Source: an uncultured Clostridia bacterium (GTDB lineage: Bacteria; Bacillota; Clostridia; Christensenellales; CAG-138). Taken from it: a stretch of DNA of 11,314 nt. Every line of letters begins with the position of its first letter. Position 1 is the first letter of the stretch. The position numbers were made by a program, and so were the translations under genes. Under the pieces are notes generated by a model. The model saw only the letters and a program-made list of their open reading frames with translations. It was not told the origin of the DNA and did not search any database. Positions 1 through 5,789 of this stretch are shown one piece after another. The stretch covers positions 1-11,314 of the forward strand of contig CAMZAY010000015.1 of assembly GCA_947304365.1 (NCBI GenBank), given 5' to 3'.

Positions 1-384
1 AACGAGCTGTTTCATGCCCTCGTCGCTTATCAGCCCGGCAAAGCAGGTCATGAGCGCCGCCGCCGCAAGCACTGCCGCCGCCGCGGCTGCGCGCCTGAGC
101 TCCTCCCGAAATATCTCTCTGCCCATATCGAAAACGCCGTCCGGGCCGGATATCACGCCTTCCTCCGCAAGCTTGAGCACGATATCCTTCATGGACGATG
201 TGGAAGGATCGACGAGCGACGAAAGCATGCCGAAATACTCGTCCCATCCGTCAAGCTCGAGCTCGTCCGTCTGGCGTTCGAGCTCGTCGGCGATATCGCC
301 CGATCCCTCCTCCGCGAATACAGCGAGCGGAAGCGCGGCAAGCACGGCGATCGCCGCTGCGGCGGCCAATATACGCGCCTTCAC
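1..384 (-). CDS. spoIIIAE: Stage III sporulation protein AE (partial, N-terminal part)
   Basis: SpoIIIAE is a polytopic membrane protein of the SpoIIIA-SpoIIQ complex, which links mother cell and forespore during engulfment. Only the first 128 codons lie in the window; the rest runs off the left edge. The start is a GTG whose last two bases are shared with the TGA stop of spoIIIAD (GTGA overlap), preceded by a good GGAGGAG ribosome site five bases upstream. The visible product begins with a signal-peptide-like segment (basic KAR, then an Ala/Leu-rich core ending near AVFAEE at residues 20-25). An acidic extracytoplasmic stretch follows, with a Ser/Asp-rich part around residues 53-60. A hydrophobic helix then begins at about residue 100 (AAAAAAVLAAAALMTCFAG). 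This order fits the family, and the position directly after spoIIIAD is the canonical one. The identification rests on synteny and N-terminal architecture because the conserved membrane domain is missing. Confidence 0.9.
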   Translation of the reverse strand, partial: MKARILAAAAAIAVLAALPLAVFAEEGSGDIADELERQTDELELDGWDEYFGMLSSLVDPSTSSMKDIVLKLAEEGVISGPDGVFDMGREIFREELRRAAAAAAVLAAAALMTCFAGLISDEGMKQLV

Positions 385-773
385 AGGAGCTCCTCCGCAA
401 GACCCGCAAGCGTCTGTGCAAGCTTCAAAAGCATTGGCATTGCCGCCGAGAGCATCATGAGCTTGCCCGTGAGCTCCACCTTTGAGGCGAGCGCGTTCTC
501 GCCGGAATCACGGCAGATATCCGCCGCGATCTGGGCGGTGCAGGCTATCCCAGCGATCTTCATGACGGAGCTCATGCCGCCGCCCACGCCCATGCTTTCA
601 GCCGCCTCGCGGATACCGGACGCGACCCCGCCGAGCCGGACGAACGCCATGCCGAGCAGCACGACGCCCCCGGCTATCGCGATCTCGACGGACAACTCCG
701 GCCGGGTCTGCCTGACCGTAGTCGAGAGCACGGCGGTTATTATCGCGATGAGGGCTGCTCGGAATATGTCCAT
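381..773 (-). CDS. spoIIIAD: Stage III sporulation protein AD
   Basis: SpoIIIAD is a small membrane protein of the SpoIIIA-SpoIIQ channel, made in the mother cell. The 130-residue product has the usual family length. It has an N-terminal hydrophobic helix (about residues 5-19), a second one at about 29-45 (AIAGGVVLLGMAFVRL), and a third near 67-87 around the motif MKIAGIACTAQIAADICRD. That last pattern, MKI-GIA-TAQIA-DICRD-GE-ALA-KVEL-GK, is typical of SpoIIIAD. The ATG lies five bases after the spoIIIAC stop with only a weak Shine-Dalgarno, so translation is probably coupled to spoIIIAC. The 3' end overlaps the GTG of spoIIIAE by four bases. Confidence 0.95.
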   Translation of the reverse strand: MDIFRAALIAIITAVLSTTVRQTRPELSVEIAIAGGVVLLGMAFVRLGGVASGIREAAESMGVGGGMSSVMKIAGIACTAQIAADICRDSGENALASKVELTGKLMMLSAAMPMLLKLAQTLAGLAEELL

Positions 774-778
774 GGGCT

Positions 779-976
779 TCAGTAAAGGCCGAAGAGCGTG
801 CGGATGTTGTCGAAGAGAGATCCCATCAGGCTCAATACCATCGTGATAACGATAACGAGCCCGGCGAGCGCGGTGAGCATGGCGATATCCTCCCTGCCGG
901 CCTGTTTCAAAAGCTGGCAGGCGACGGCGACCGCGATCCCTATGCCCGCTATTTTGAATACCACTTCGATCCCCAT
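779..976 (-). CDS. spoIIIAC: Stage III sporulation protein AC
   Basis: SpoIIIAC is a very small two-helix membrane protein of the SpoIIIA-SpoIIQ complex. The start was set at the ATG at 976, which gives 65 residues beginning MGIEVVFKIAGIGI. That is the normal family size and start, and an AGAGGT ribosome site lies a few bases upstream; a longer open frame reaching 1303 is only the antisense-like overhang into spoIIIAB. Helix 1 covers about residues 7-23 and helix 2 about residues 33-52, joined by the conserved loop LKQAGREDIA. The gene sits 13 bases after spoIIIAB and 5 bases before spoIIIAD. Confidence 0.95.
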   Translation of the reverse strand: MGIEVVFKIAGIGIAVAVACQLLKQAGREDIAMLTALAGLVIVITMVLSLMGSLFDNIRTLFGLY

Positions 977-989
977 TCGTACCTCTCGC

Positions 990-1487
990 TTACAGCAAAA
1001 GCAATGCCGCCGCGGCCCCTGCGAGCATCGAAAGCGATCCCGTGAGCCGACATTTCTCCGACGCGCGCTTTTCGGCTGCGCCGAGTATCTCCTCGAGCCT
1101 TTCCGCCGCGGCGCGCAGTCTTTTCGATTCCGTTTCCGCGTCCCCCCGTCCAAGCGAGGAGAACAGCCCGTCGAGCACCTGCGCCGCCTCCGGCAGGGCG
1201 GTCGGAGCAGGCGAAGCGGAGTACGCCTCGATAAGCGCGCTACCGCCGTTGAGCTTATCCGATACGCTCTGCCAGAACGGCGCCGATCTGCCCGATCTTG
1301 CAAGCTCCCCCGCTATCGACGCGATAGGGGCTTTGGAAAGCCCGACCATACGCTCCGCCTCCCGTATGTCGGCGGTGATCCCGGAAAGCGCGGAAACCTC
1401 CTGCTTCGTCCTTGCCTTTCTCACCGCGCCGAAGAGCGCGCATGCTCCGAAAGCCGCCAACGCCGCGACAGCTCTTGCCGCTCTCAC
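990..1487 (-). CDS. spoIIIAB: Stage III sporulation protein AB
   Basis: SpoIIIAB is a mother-cell membrane protein of the SpoIIIA-SpoIIQ complex; its fold resembles GspF/PilC platform proteins of type II secretion. The open frame extends to 1643 inside spoIIIAA, but I set the start at the GTG at 1487. That GTG overlaps the spoIIIAA TGA by four bases (GTGA) and gives 165 residues, near the roughly 170 of the family. The N-terminus is then a membrane helix (about residues 3-22, ARAVAALAAFGACALFGAV). An alpha-helical middle follows with the family-like segment KLNGGSALIEAYSAS at about 95-109 and an Arg/Glu-rich helix at about 130-153. A C-terminal hydrophobic tail ends in LLLL. An AAGG element just before the GTG may act as ribosome site, and coupling to spoIIIAA is likely. 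Confidence 0.92.
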   Translation of the reverse strand: MRAARAVAALAAFGACALFGAVRKARTKQEVSALSGITADIREAERMVGLSKAPIASIAGELARSGRSAPFWQSVSDKLNGGSALIEAYSASPAPTALPEAAQVLDGLFSSLGRGDAETESKRLRAAAERLEEILGAAEKRASEKCRLTGSLSMLAGAAAALLLL

Positions 1488-2374
1488 AGCCTTACCGGGG
1501 AGATGTGAAGGACGCTCCCGTTCCTCCTTAAAAGGAGCACGCGTTTGAATACGCCGGACGCCATGGCCTTTTGGAGCGCGGGGCGTTTTTTGAGCTCGTC
1601 GCAGCCCGAGGCGTGCGCGCTCGCTATGACCGCCGCCCCGCACCGCGCCGCCTCTTCAAGCGCCTCCGCGTCGCCCGCGCCGCCGATCTCGTCGGTGAGT
1701 ATCACGTCGGGATTCATAGTGCGGATGAAAATGCTCATCGCCTCCGCCTTGGGAGCGAATTCCATCACGTCCGTCCTTAAACCGACGTCGAAGGACGGCT
1801 CGCCGTCGATAAGCCCGGCGAGCTCGCCACGCTCATCGAGCAGAGCGACCTTGAACGGCGCCGAACAGACACCGTTCGACAGGCATCTGGCGATATCGCG
1901 AAGGAGCGTCGTTTTGCCGCCTGCGGGCGGCGCGGCGATCAGCGCGGAGACCGGCCTTCCGTTTTCAAGGAGGTAATCCATCACGCTTTCGGCACAGCCG
2001 ACCGCCTCGCGCGTTAAACGGAAATTGAAGCTGGTTATGTCCGTCATGCGCTTGATCCGGCCGTTTTCGACGACGGGACGTCCGCATACGCCGACCCTTG
2101 CGCCGCCGTCAAGCGTGATAAAGCCCATTTTGAGCTCATCCTCACGCGCGTAAACGGAATGCCTGCACAGCTTGTCGAGAAGCTCCGCCGCCTCCTCCCG
2201 TGTGAAAACAGGGGCGTCCTGCATGAATTCGCCCGAGGAAGCGATCAGCTGAGCGGGTCTTCCGGTGCGAAGACGTATCTCCTCCACCTGCGATCCGCTC
2301 ATAATAAGCCGCTCCACTGCCGACGCCGTCCTTTTCGGCAGCACCGACAGCACAGATCTTGTTGCAGTATCCAA
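1484..2374 (-). CDS. spoIIIAA: Stage III sporulation protein AA, ATPase
   Basis: SpoIIIAA is the cytoplasmic ATPase of the SpoIIIA-SpoIIQ channel, related to secretion-type ATPases, and is thought to energise the complex from the mother cell. The 296 residues match the family length (about 300). Visible features are the N-terminal motif VEEIRLRTGRP (30-40), a P-loop at 148-155 (APPAGGKT) followed by TLLRDIAR, the segment ALLDERGE (177-184), and a Walker B-like VILTDEIG (224-231). HASG at 254-257 follows. The first P-loop position is Ala rather than Gly. The start is a TTG at 2374, with AAAGGA about ten bases upstream. It keeps the conserved N-terminus, and an internal GTG seven codons later is the alternative. 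It heads the spoIIIA operon, with a sigma-E-like promoter about 35 bases upstream. Confidence 0.96.
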   Translation of the reverse strand: MDTATRSVLSVLPKRTASAVERLIMSGSQVEEIRLRTGRPAQLIASSGEFMQDAPVFTREEAAELLDKLCRHSVYAREDELKMGFITLDGGARVGVCGRPVVENGRIKRMTDITSFNFRLTREAVGCAESVMDYLLENGRPVSALIAAPPAGGKTTLLRDIARCLSNGVCSAPFKVALLDERGELAGLIDGEPSFDVGLRTDVMEFAPKAEAMSIFIRTMNPDVILTDEIGGAGDAEALEEAARCGAAVIASAHASGCDELKKRPALQKAMASGVFKRVLLLRRNGSVLHISPVRL

Positions 2375-2407
2375 ATCTCGTCCGTCCTTTCACGATTTGC
2401 CTGATGA

Positions 2408-2437
2408 ATAGTATGACGGACGCATTACCGATATGAT
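2408..2437 (-). promoter_or_regulatory. Candidate sigma-E promoter of the spoIIIA operon
   Basis: Read on the minus strand, a -35-like ATCATATC (2430-2437) is followed after 14 bases by CATACTAT (2408-2415). This closely matches the sigma-E pattern (-35 close to TCATATT, 14-base spacer, -10 close to CATACAAT). The expected start of transcription is near 2401, giving a leader of roughly 27 bases before the TTG of spoIIIAA. The spoIIIA operon is under mother-cell sigma-E control in Bacillus subtilis, so site and gene agree. The match was made by eye. Confidence 0.65.
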
Positions 2438-2449
2438 AATTACAGATGT

Positions 2450-3040
2450 TTAAATCCTCGTACGGACGGCCGAATCCCGTCGGGCGAACGTACGAACAAT
2501 CAAGTTTTTTACAGGCGCGGCGGCAAAAACCGCGAACAGGCCCGCAAGCTGTGCAGACAGGCAGAACTCGGTAAGCTCGAACTCCGCGCCTGCGGCTCCG
2601 GGCAGTCTGAGAAGACAGCATGCCGCGCACGCGGTAACGGGAGCAAGCGCCGCCGCCGCGGCTCCCGTTCGTTCGCCGAGAAAAAGCGCCGCCGGAACGG
2701 ACATAAGACCCGCCGCATAGGCCGCCGTCTCCGTGCCGAGCGCCGCGAGCGGAGCGGAGGCAGCCCCCGCAAGAAGCGCCGCAGGGAACATGAGCGCCGC
2801 GTTAAGCGGCTCCGCCCCTCCCAGGAAAGCGTTTGCGCCGAGCCAGACCGCCGCCGCGGCGCATGCTGCGGATATGCTCGTTTCGTCCGTCGGGCTGATC
2901 GTGAACCTGTCGAGTATAAACAGCGAGAGCAAAAAGAAAACGCCCCTGCGCGCGCCTCCTGCGCGGTCCACGGCGTTTTTGAATACGCCTCCCATAACGA
3001 GAAGCGCTTCCATAACTATCAGCATAGTGCTTATTTTCAT
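2450..3040 (-). CDS. Unrecognised alanine-rich polytopic membrane protein
   Basis: I do not recognise this 196-residue protein. It is strongly hydrophobic and very rich in Ala, with about six or seven likely membrane segments, near residues 4-18, 32-44, 56-75, 81-103, 105-121, 126-145 and 157-175. It ends in a short basic tail (ARRDSAVRTRI). A short conserved-looking polar piece, DRFTISPTDETS, lies between helices 2 and 3. No catalytic motif is visible. The assigned ATG at 3040 directly follows the T-run of the pgeF-side terminator. Only the G-run of the terminator stem could serve as ribosome site, so the true start may be Met6, Met10 or Met16. It lies 75 bases upstream of spoIIIAA, and the sigma-E-like promoter of spoIIIA sits in that gap. 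The neighbourhood hints at a sporulation or envelope role, but nothing in the sequence proves it. Confidence 0.75.
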   Translation of the reverse strand: MKISTMLIVMEALLVMGGVFKNAVDRAGGARRGVFFLLSLFILDRFTISPTDETSISAACAAAAVWLGANAFLGGAEPLNAALMFPAALLAGAASAPLAALGTETAAYAAGLMSVPAALFLGERTGAAAAALAPVTACAACCLLRLPGAAGAEFELTEFCLSAQLAGLFAVFAAAPVKNLIVRTFARRDSAVRTRI

Positions 3041-3083
3041 ATAAAAACCCCCGGATACTTTTGAAAAAAGTATTCCCAGGGGG
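3041..3083 (-). terminator. Rho-independent terminator after pgeF
   Basis: On the minus strand, five C (3079-3083) pair with five G (3048-3052). An inner stem follows, in which GGAATACTTTT pairs with AAAAGTATCC with one bulged A and a tiny loop. Five T (3043-3047) come immediately after. It closes the ylmC-nrdR-pgeF unit 13 bases after the pgeF stop and touches the start codon of the next gene at 3040. Confidence 0.85.
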
Positions 3084-3095
3084 AGCTGAAACTAT

Positions 3096-3947
3096 TTATA
3101 AAAGCTTGAGGAACGCCGCCATGGAGCCGGTGCCTTTGCCGTCGCGGCGGTAGGAATAGAAAAGCGCCCTCTCCTCTACCGTGCACAGATCCATTATGGA
3201 GATATTGTCCTTTGGGACGCCCGCGTCAAGCAGCTGTATCACCGCCGCGGCGCGAAGGGAAACATAACCCTTGTCCGGCTTTTCGGCACGGACCGAATAG
3301 ATATCGGGGCAGTCGAACTCATCGGCGAAGCTCTCCGCAAGCTCCCTCTCCACCTCGAAGCATTTTTCGCAGATACAGGGACCGATGACCGCGATCATAT
3401 CGCCGGGATCCGCGCCGAATTCTTTTACGAGCCTTTCGCAGAGCTTTTGCCCGATGCGCTTGAACATGCCCTTCCATCCCGCGTGGGCGAGGCCTATCGA
3501 GCGGGTCTTCGGATCGTAAACGAAGAACGCGCTGCAGTCCGCGTGGCAGGTCATAAGCGTGACGCCGGGATCGTTCGTAACGAACCCGTCCGAAAAACCG
3601 AGCGGCTCGAGCGCTACGCCGCGCCCGCCGTGGCTCCTGTCGATACGGAGGATAGTATCGCCGTGCTCATGCCGAACGAGAGCGAGCTCGCCGTATTTGA
3701 GCCCGTAGGCGGCGGCGAGCCTCCTGTAATTCTCCAGTATGTTGGCCATCGGCTCATCGCGGCTCGTCCCGAGATTCAGCGTATCGAACGGTGGCTTGCT
3801 GACGCCGCCCTTCCTTGTGGTGAAGCCGTGCGTCACGCCGGGCTCGTTTGCGAGCCTTTCGGAGCGGATTATGCCCACCCCGTCGGACTCGGCATAAAAC
3901 TGGTCCCGCGGGATCCCGCGAAGGATATCCGCCTTATTATTCGGCAT
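3096..3947 (-). CDS. pgeF: Purine nucleoside phosphorylase / peptidoglycan editing factor of the YfiH-LACC1 family
   Basis: This family (YfiH, LACC1, formerly 'polyphenol oxidase' or 'multicopper oxidase') acts on purine nucleosides; in Escherichia coli the same protein prevents mis-incorporation of Ser into peptidoglycan. The zinc-binding set is visible: His95 (in RHEHGD), Cys138 (in CHADC) and His155 (in GLAHAGWKG). Further family motifs are HGFTTRKGGVS (40-50), IGPCICEKCFEV (188-199) and the C-terminal ALFYSYRRDG with GTGSMAA (272-278). I chose the ATG at 3947 (283 residues) because a GGTGA ribosome site lies five bases upstream. The open frame also allows a GTG three codons earlier at 3956. 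The gene overlaps the 3' end of nrdR by 11 bases, so coupling is likely. Next to nrdR and a ylmC-type gene this is a common clostridial arrangement. Probably cytoplasmic. Confidence 0.92.
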   Translation of the reverse strand: MPNNKADILRGIPRDQFYAESDGVGIIRSERLANEPGVTHGFTTRKGGVSKPPFDTLNLGTSRDEPMANILENYRRLAAAYGLKYGELALVRHEHGDTILRIDRSHGGRGVALEPLGFSDGFVTNDPGVTLMTCHADCSAFFVYDPKTRSIGLAHAGWKGMFKRIGQKLCERLVKEFGADPGDMIAVIGPCICEKCFEVERELAESFADEFDCPDIYSVRAEKPDKGYVSLRAAAVIQLLDAGVPKDNISIMDLCTVEERALFYSYRRDGKGTGSMAAFLKLL

Positions 3948-4401
3948 CCTTGTCACCGAGAAGGATCTTCAACTCCTCCATGAAGGTATTGATATCCTTG
4001 AAATGCTTGTAAACGGAGGCAAACCTGACGTAAGCGACCTCGTCAAGATCCTTGAGTTTGCTCATGACGAGCTCGCCGATCCTGCTGGTGGTGACCTCCT
4101 GCTCAAGGGAATTGTTGATCTCCCTGACGATATCGTCCACAAGCTCGTCCATTGCGGCGGCGGATACGGGCCTCTTCTCGCAGGATTTGCGTACGCCGCG
4201 CAGTATCTTGCTGCTGTCGAAGGCTTCCCTTGTGCCGTCGCGCTTGACGACGATAATGGGCATCTCCTCCACCTTTTCATAGGTGGTGAACCTGCGGCCG
4301 CAGTTCATGCACTCACGGCGGCGGCGGATCGCGGTACCGTCCTCAGTAGGCCTCGAATCGACGACTTTGCTGTCTGTACACTGGCAATATCTGCACCTCA
4401 T
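3937..4401 (-). CDS. nrdR: Transcriptional repressor NrdR
   Basis: NrdR senses nucleotides (ATP/dATP) and represses ribonucleotide reductase genes. The product is 154 residues from the ATG at 4401, which puts the zinc ribbon at the exact N-terminus (MRCRYCQC). The four zinc ligands are Cys3, Cys6, Cys31 and Cys34, and the basic RRRREC and RRFTTYE segments are typical. An ATP-cone domain follows from about residue 48 (PIIVVKRDGTREAFDSSKIL) to about 138, including VRFASVYKHFKDI. A longer open frame reaching 4461 would add 20 residues before the zinc ribbon and is rejected. It lies between a ylmC-type gene and pgeF. No ribonucleotide reductase gene or obvious NrdR box was seen in this window, so its targets are elsewhere. 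Confidence 0.97.
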   Translation of the reverse strand: MRCRYCQCTDSKVVDSRPTEDGTAIRRRRECMNCGRRFTTYEKVEEMPIIVVKRDGTREAFDSSKILRGVRKSCEKRPVSAAAMDELVDDIVREINNSLEQEVTTSRIGELVMSKLKDLDEVAYVRFASVYKHFKDINTFMEELKILLGDKDAE

Positions 4402-4411
4402 AACCAAAGCT

Positions 4412-4426
4412 CCCGCGATGCGCGGG
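4412..4426 (-). promoter_or_regulatory. Small GC hairpin in the nrdR leader
   Basis: A perfect six-base inverted repeat with a three-base loop (CCCGCG, loop, CGCGGG) lies 10 to 25 bases before the nrdR ATG. The only reasonable Shine-Dalgarno (GGGAG) begins in its 3' arm, so the hairpin could limit translation. No T-run follows, so it is not a terminator. A regulatory role is only an inference. Confidence 0.3.
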
Positions 4427-4451
4427 AATTCCTTTCGTATTAGTTCAAGAT

Positions 4452-4460
4452 ATTGTACCA
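4452..4460 (-). promoter_or_regulatory. Possible extended -10 promoter for nrdR
   Basis: On the minus strand TGGTACAAT gives an extended -10 element (TG, one base, TACAAT) about 50 bases upstream of the nrdR ATG. No good -35 hexamer sits at 16-18 bases. A TTGAAA nearby is too close (8 bases) to act with it. nrdR could also be read through from the ylmC-type gene, as no terminator separates them. Confidence 0.4.
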
Positions 4461-4489
4461 CACTTTTTCAAAAAACGCTACATGTATTT

Positions 4490-4738
4490 TTATGAAATCC
4501 CGTCGACCTGCACAAGTATCACGTCGCCGCCTATCTTCTGGATCTTGCAGTAGGGTATCACGAGCTCCTCGCTGCCTTTGAAAATACCCATGAACCGGCT
4601 TGGGCCCGGTACGATCACAGAACAGATCGCGCCCGTAAGCTCGTCAAGCTCCAGATCGCACACATTGCCAAGACGCGCGCCGTCGCACACGTTGACGACT
4701 TCCTTCCGCTTCAGCTCCGAAAAAGTGGTGTTTGCCAT
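4490..4738 (-). CDS. YlmC/YmxH-type sporulation-associated PRC-barrel protein
   Basis: This is a small protein of 82 residues belonging by eye to the YlmC/YmxH group (PRC-barrel fold), whose genes are found mainly in spore formers, often near sigG, nrdR and pgeF. The typical pattern is present: FSELKRKEVVNVCDGARLG (residues 6-24), DLELDELTG (28-36), IVPGPSR then FKGSEELVIPYCKIQKIGGDVILV (53-76). The molecular role of the family is not known. The ATG at 4738 has a very strong AAAAGGAGG site about five bases upstream. It is the first gene of the ylmC-nrdR-pgeF unit. A sporulation-type promoter candidate precedes it. Confidence 0.88.
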   Translation of the reverse strand: MANTTFSELKRKEVVNVCDGARLGNVCDLELDELTGAICSVIVPGPSRFMGIFKGSEELVIPYCKIQKIGGDVILVQVDGIS

Positions 4739-4765
4739 AGCTGCCTCCTTTTGATCGTTCGTTAA

Positions 4766-4795
4766 AAAGTATGCCCATGATTTTCTATTTATTTA
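4766..4795 (-). promoter_or_regulatory. Weak candidate sporulation promoter before the YlmC/YmxH gene
   Basis: On the minus strand CATACTTT (4766-4773) resembles the -10 of sigma-E/sigma-G promoters. The element 14 bases upstream (TAAATAAA, 4788-4795) is only a loose -35. The gene group is associated with sporulation, which makes the site plausible, but the match is poor on the -35 side. Confidence 0.3.
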
Positions 4796-4812
4796 CTTTC
4801 AAACGAAAAGCA

Positions 4813-4842
4813 TTGACTTTGAAGCAGGGGCTATAATAAAAT
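4813..4842 (+). promoter_or_regulatory. Candidate sigma-A promoter for the zinc-ribbon gene
   Basis: TTGACT at 4813-4818 is followed after 18 bases by TAAAAT (4837-4842). An overlapping TATAAT (4832-4837) is a better -10 by itself but is only 13 bases from the -35. A perfect ten-base palindrome GTATCGATAC (4844-4853) covers the likely start of transcription and could be an operator. The leader leads to an AAGGAG site and the TTG at 4871. Confidence 0.5.
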
Positions 4843-4870
4843 AGTATCGATACAAAAGGAGTTTTTAAAG

Positions 4871-5721
4871 TTGCGCTGTCCTGTATGCGGAAAAGAGAAT
4901 ATCGACCGCGCCAATTTCTGCATGATCTGCGGATCCGCGATCGAAAAAAAGGAGCCCAAACGGGTCTCCCTCGTTACGGCCGCCGTTTCCGCGGCGATAT
5001 GCTTTTTGCTGCTGATCGGCGCTCTTTTCGCCCTTAACAGGCCGGATGGCAGGCTGCCGAGGCGGTCAGGCGCACTCCCGCGCCGACGCCGCTGCCTACG
5101 CCGACTCCAATGAGGACGCATCCGCCAATACCGACGCCTACGCCGCGTCCCGCGCCTACGCCGACTCCAATACCGATGTACACCTCCATGCCTTACCCGA
5201 CGCCGACCCCCAAGGCGACGCCGGCTCCAACTGCGGCGCCTTCCGCAGAGCCGGCCGACGCGCTTCCCGCGGAATGTCTTGAACCGATCGACGCGCTCAT
5301 ATCGTTCATACTGACGGGCGAGCCCGAATACGCGAGGAGGGCTTTCCCGCCCGAATACATTACGAATACCGTGGAAAAATACGGGTACGCTTCCGCTCTG
5401 CTCGGCGGAGAGGACGGCATCCTGCGCATGGTGGGCGGAATGATCGGATCCGGTTTAAAGGCCGAGTACGGCGAGCTTGAATCGATCGACAGCAAGCTCA
5501 TATCGAGCCGCGAGCTTACCGAAAGCGAGTATGCCGCGCTCAGCCTGGAGCTTGCCGAATACGGCGTATCGAGCCCCGTGACGGAAGCAAGGCAGCTTTC
5601 GCTCGACCTTGTCGTGCATTCGTCGAGCGGCACGCACCCGCTTTCCGTGGAGCCGAGGATAATCAAGATAGGCGGCAGGTGGTACATACACCCCGCCGAC
5701 GTGGACGCGCTGTACGGCTGA
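4871..5721 (+). CDS. Zinc-ribbon, membrane-anchored protein with Pro/Thr linker (frameshifted)
   Basis: One gene split over two frames. The first part (4871-5113 if read straight) starts at TTG with an AAGGAG site nine bases upstream. It has a zinc ribbon with Cys3, Cys6, Cys17 and Cys20, then one membrane helix at about residues 33-55 (ending LLLIGALFAL). The frame then degenerates to an Arg-rich tail and TGA at 5111. The -1 frame, open only after a TAA at 5035-5037, carries a Pro/Thr linker (PAPTPLPTPTP and more, to about 5250). After it comes a folded domain of about 150 residues, ending IIKIGGRWYIHPADVDALYG, that resembles NTF2-like exterior domains. So a single base seems lost between about 5038 and 5075. 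The cause may be a real mutation or an assembly error. An internal ATG at 5110 (ATGA overlap) has no ribosome site. Function unknown; it may be a cell-surface or signalling protein. Confidence 0.75.
5094..5171 (+). repeat. In-frame direct repeat in the Pro/Thr linker
   Basis: The 18 bases GCCTACGCCGACTCCAAT occur at 5094-5111 and again at 5154-5171, exactly 60 bases apart. They encode PTPTP-type linker in the same (-1) frame. The spacing, a multiple of three, suggests growth of the linker by in-frame duplication. It supports reading this stretch in the frame of the downstream part of the gene. Confidence 0.8.
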
Positions 5722-5730
5722 TCCGAATAA

Positions 5731-5771
5731 AAAACAGCCTCTTATGCCGAATAAGCTTAAGAGGCTGTTTT
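5731..5771. terminator. Two-way rho-independent terminator between the zinc-ribbon gene and radA
   Basis: A perfect 14-base stem (5731-5744 with 5758-5771, core ACAGCCTCTTA / TAAGAGGCTGT) encloses a 13-base loop. It ends in TTTT on the plus strand and TTTT on the minus strand. It lies between two converging genes and can stop both transcripts. Confidence 0.9.
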
Positions 5772-5789
5772 ATATTGCGTAAAATGCTG

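Noticed and set aside
2142..2630. 162-codon minus-strand frame across the spoIIIAA start and the 3' end of the 2450-3040 gene
   Set aside because: It overlaps two supported genes and the promoter, and has Arg/Cys-rich content typical of shadow frames.
4402..4461. Longer NrdR with 20 extra N-terminal residues
   Set aside because: NrdR begins at the zinc ribbon (MRCRYC). The extra stretch covers the leader hairpin and promoter.
4943..4950. A AAA AAG slippery heptamer in the zinc-ribbon gene, as a site for programmed -1 frameshifting
   Set aside because: It is in the right phase, but the -1 frame from there meets a TAA at 5035-5037 before the Pro/Thr linker, so it cannot join the two halves.
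5110..5721. Separate gene starting at the ATG at 5110
   Set aside because: There is no ribosome site, and the same frame already encodes Pro/Thr linker upstream of 5110. A broken single gene explains this better.
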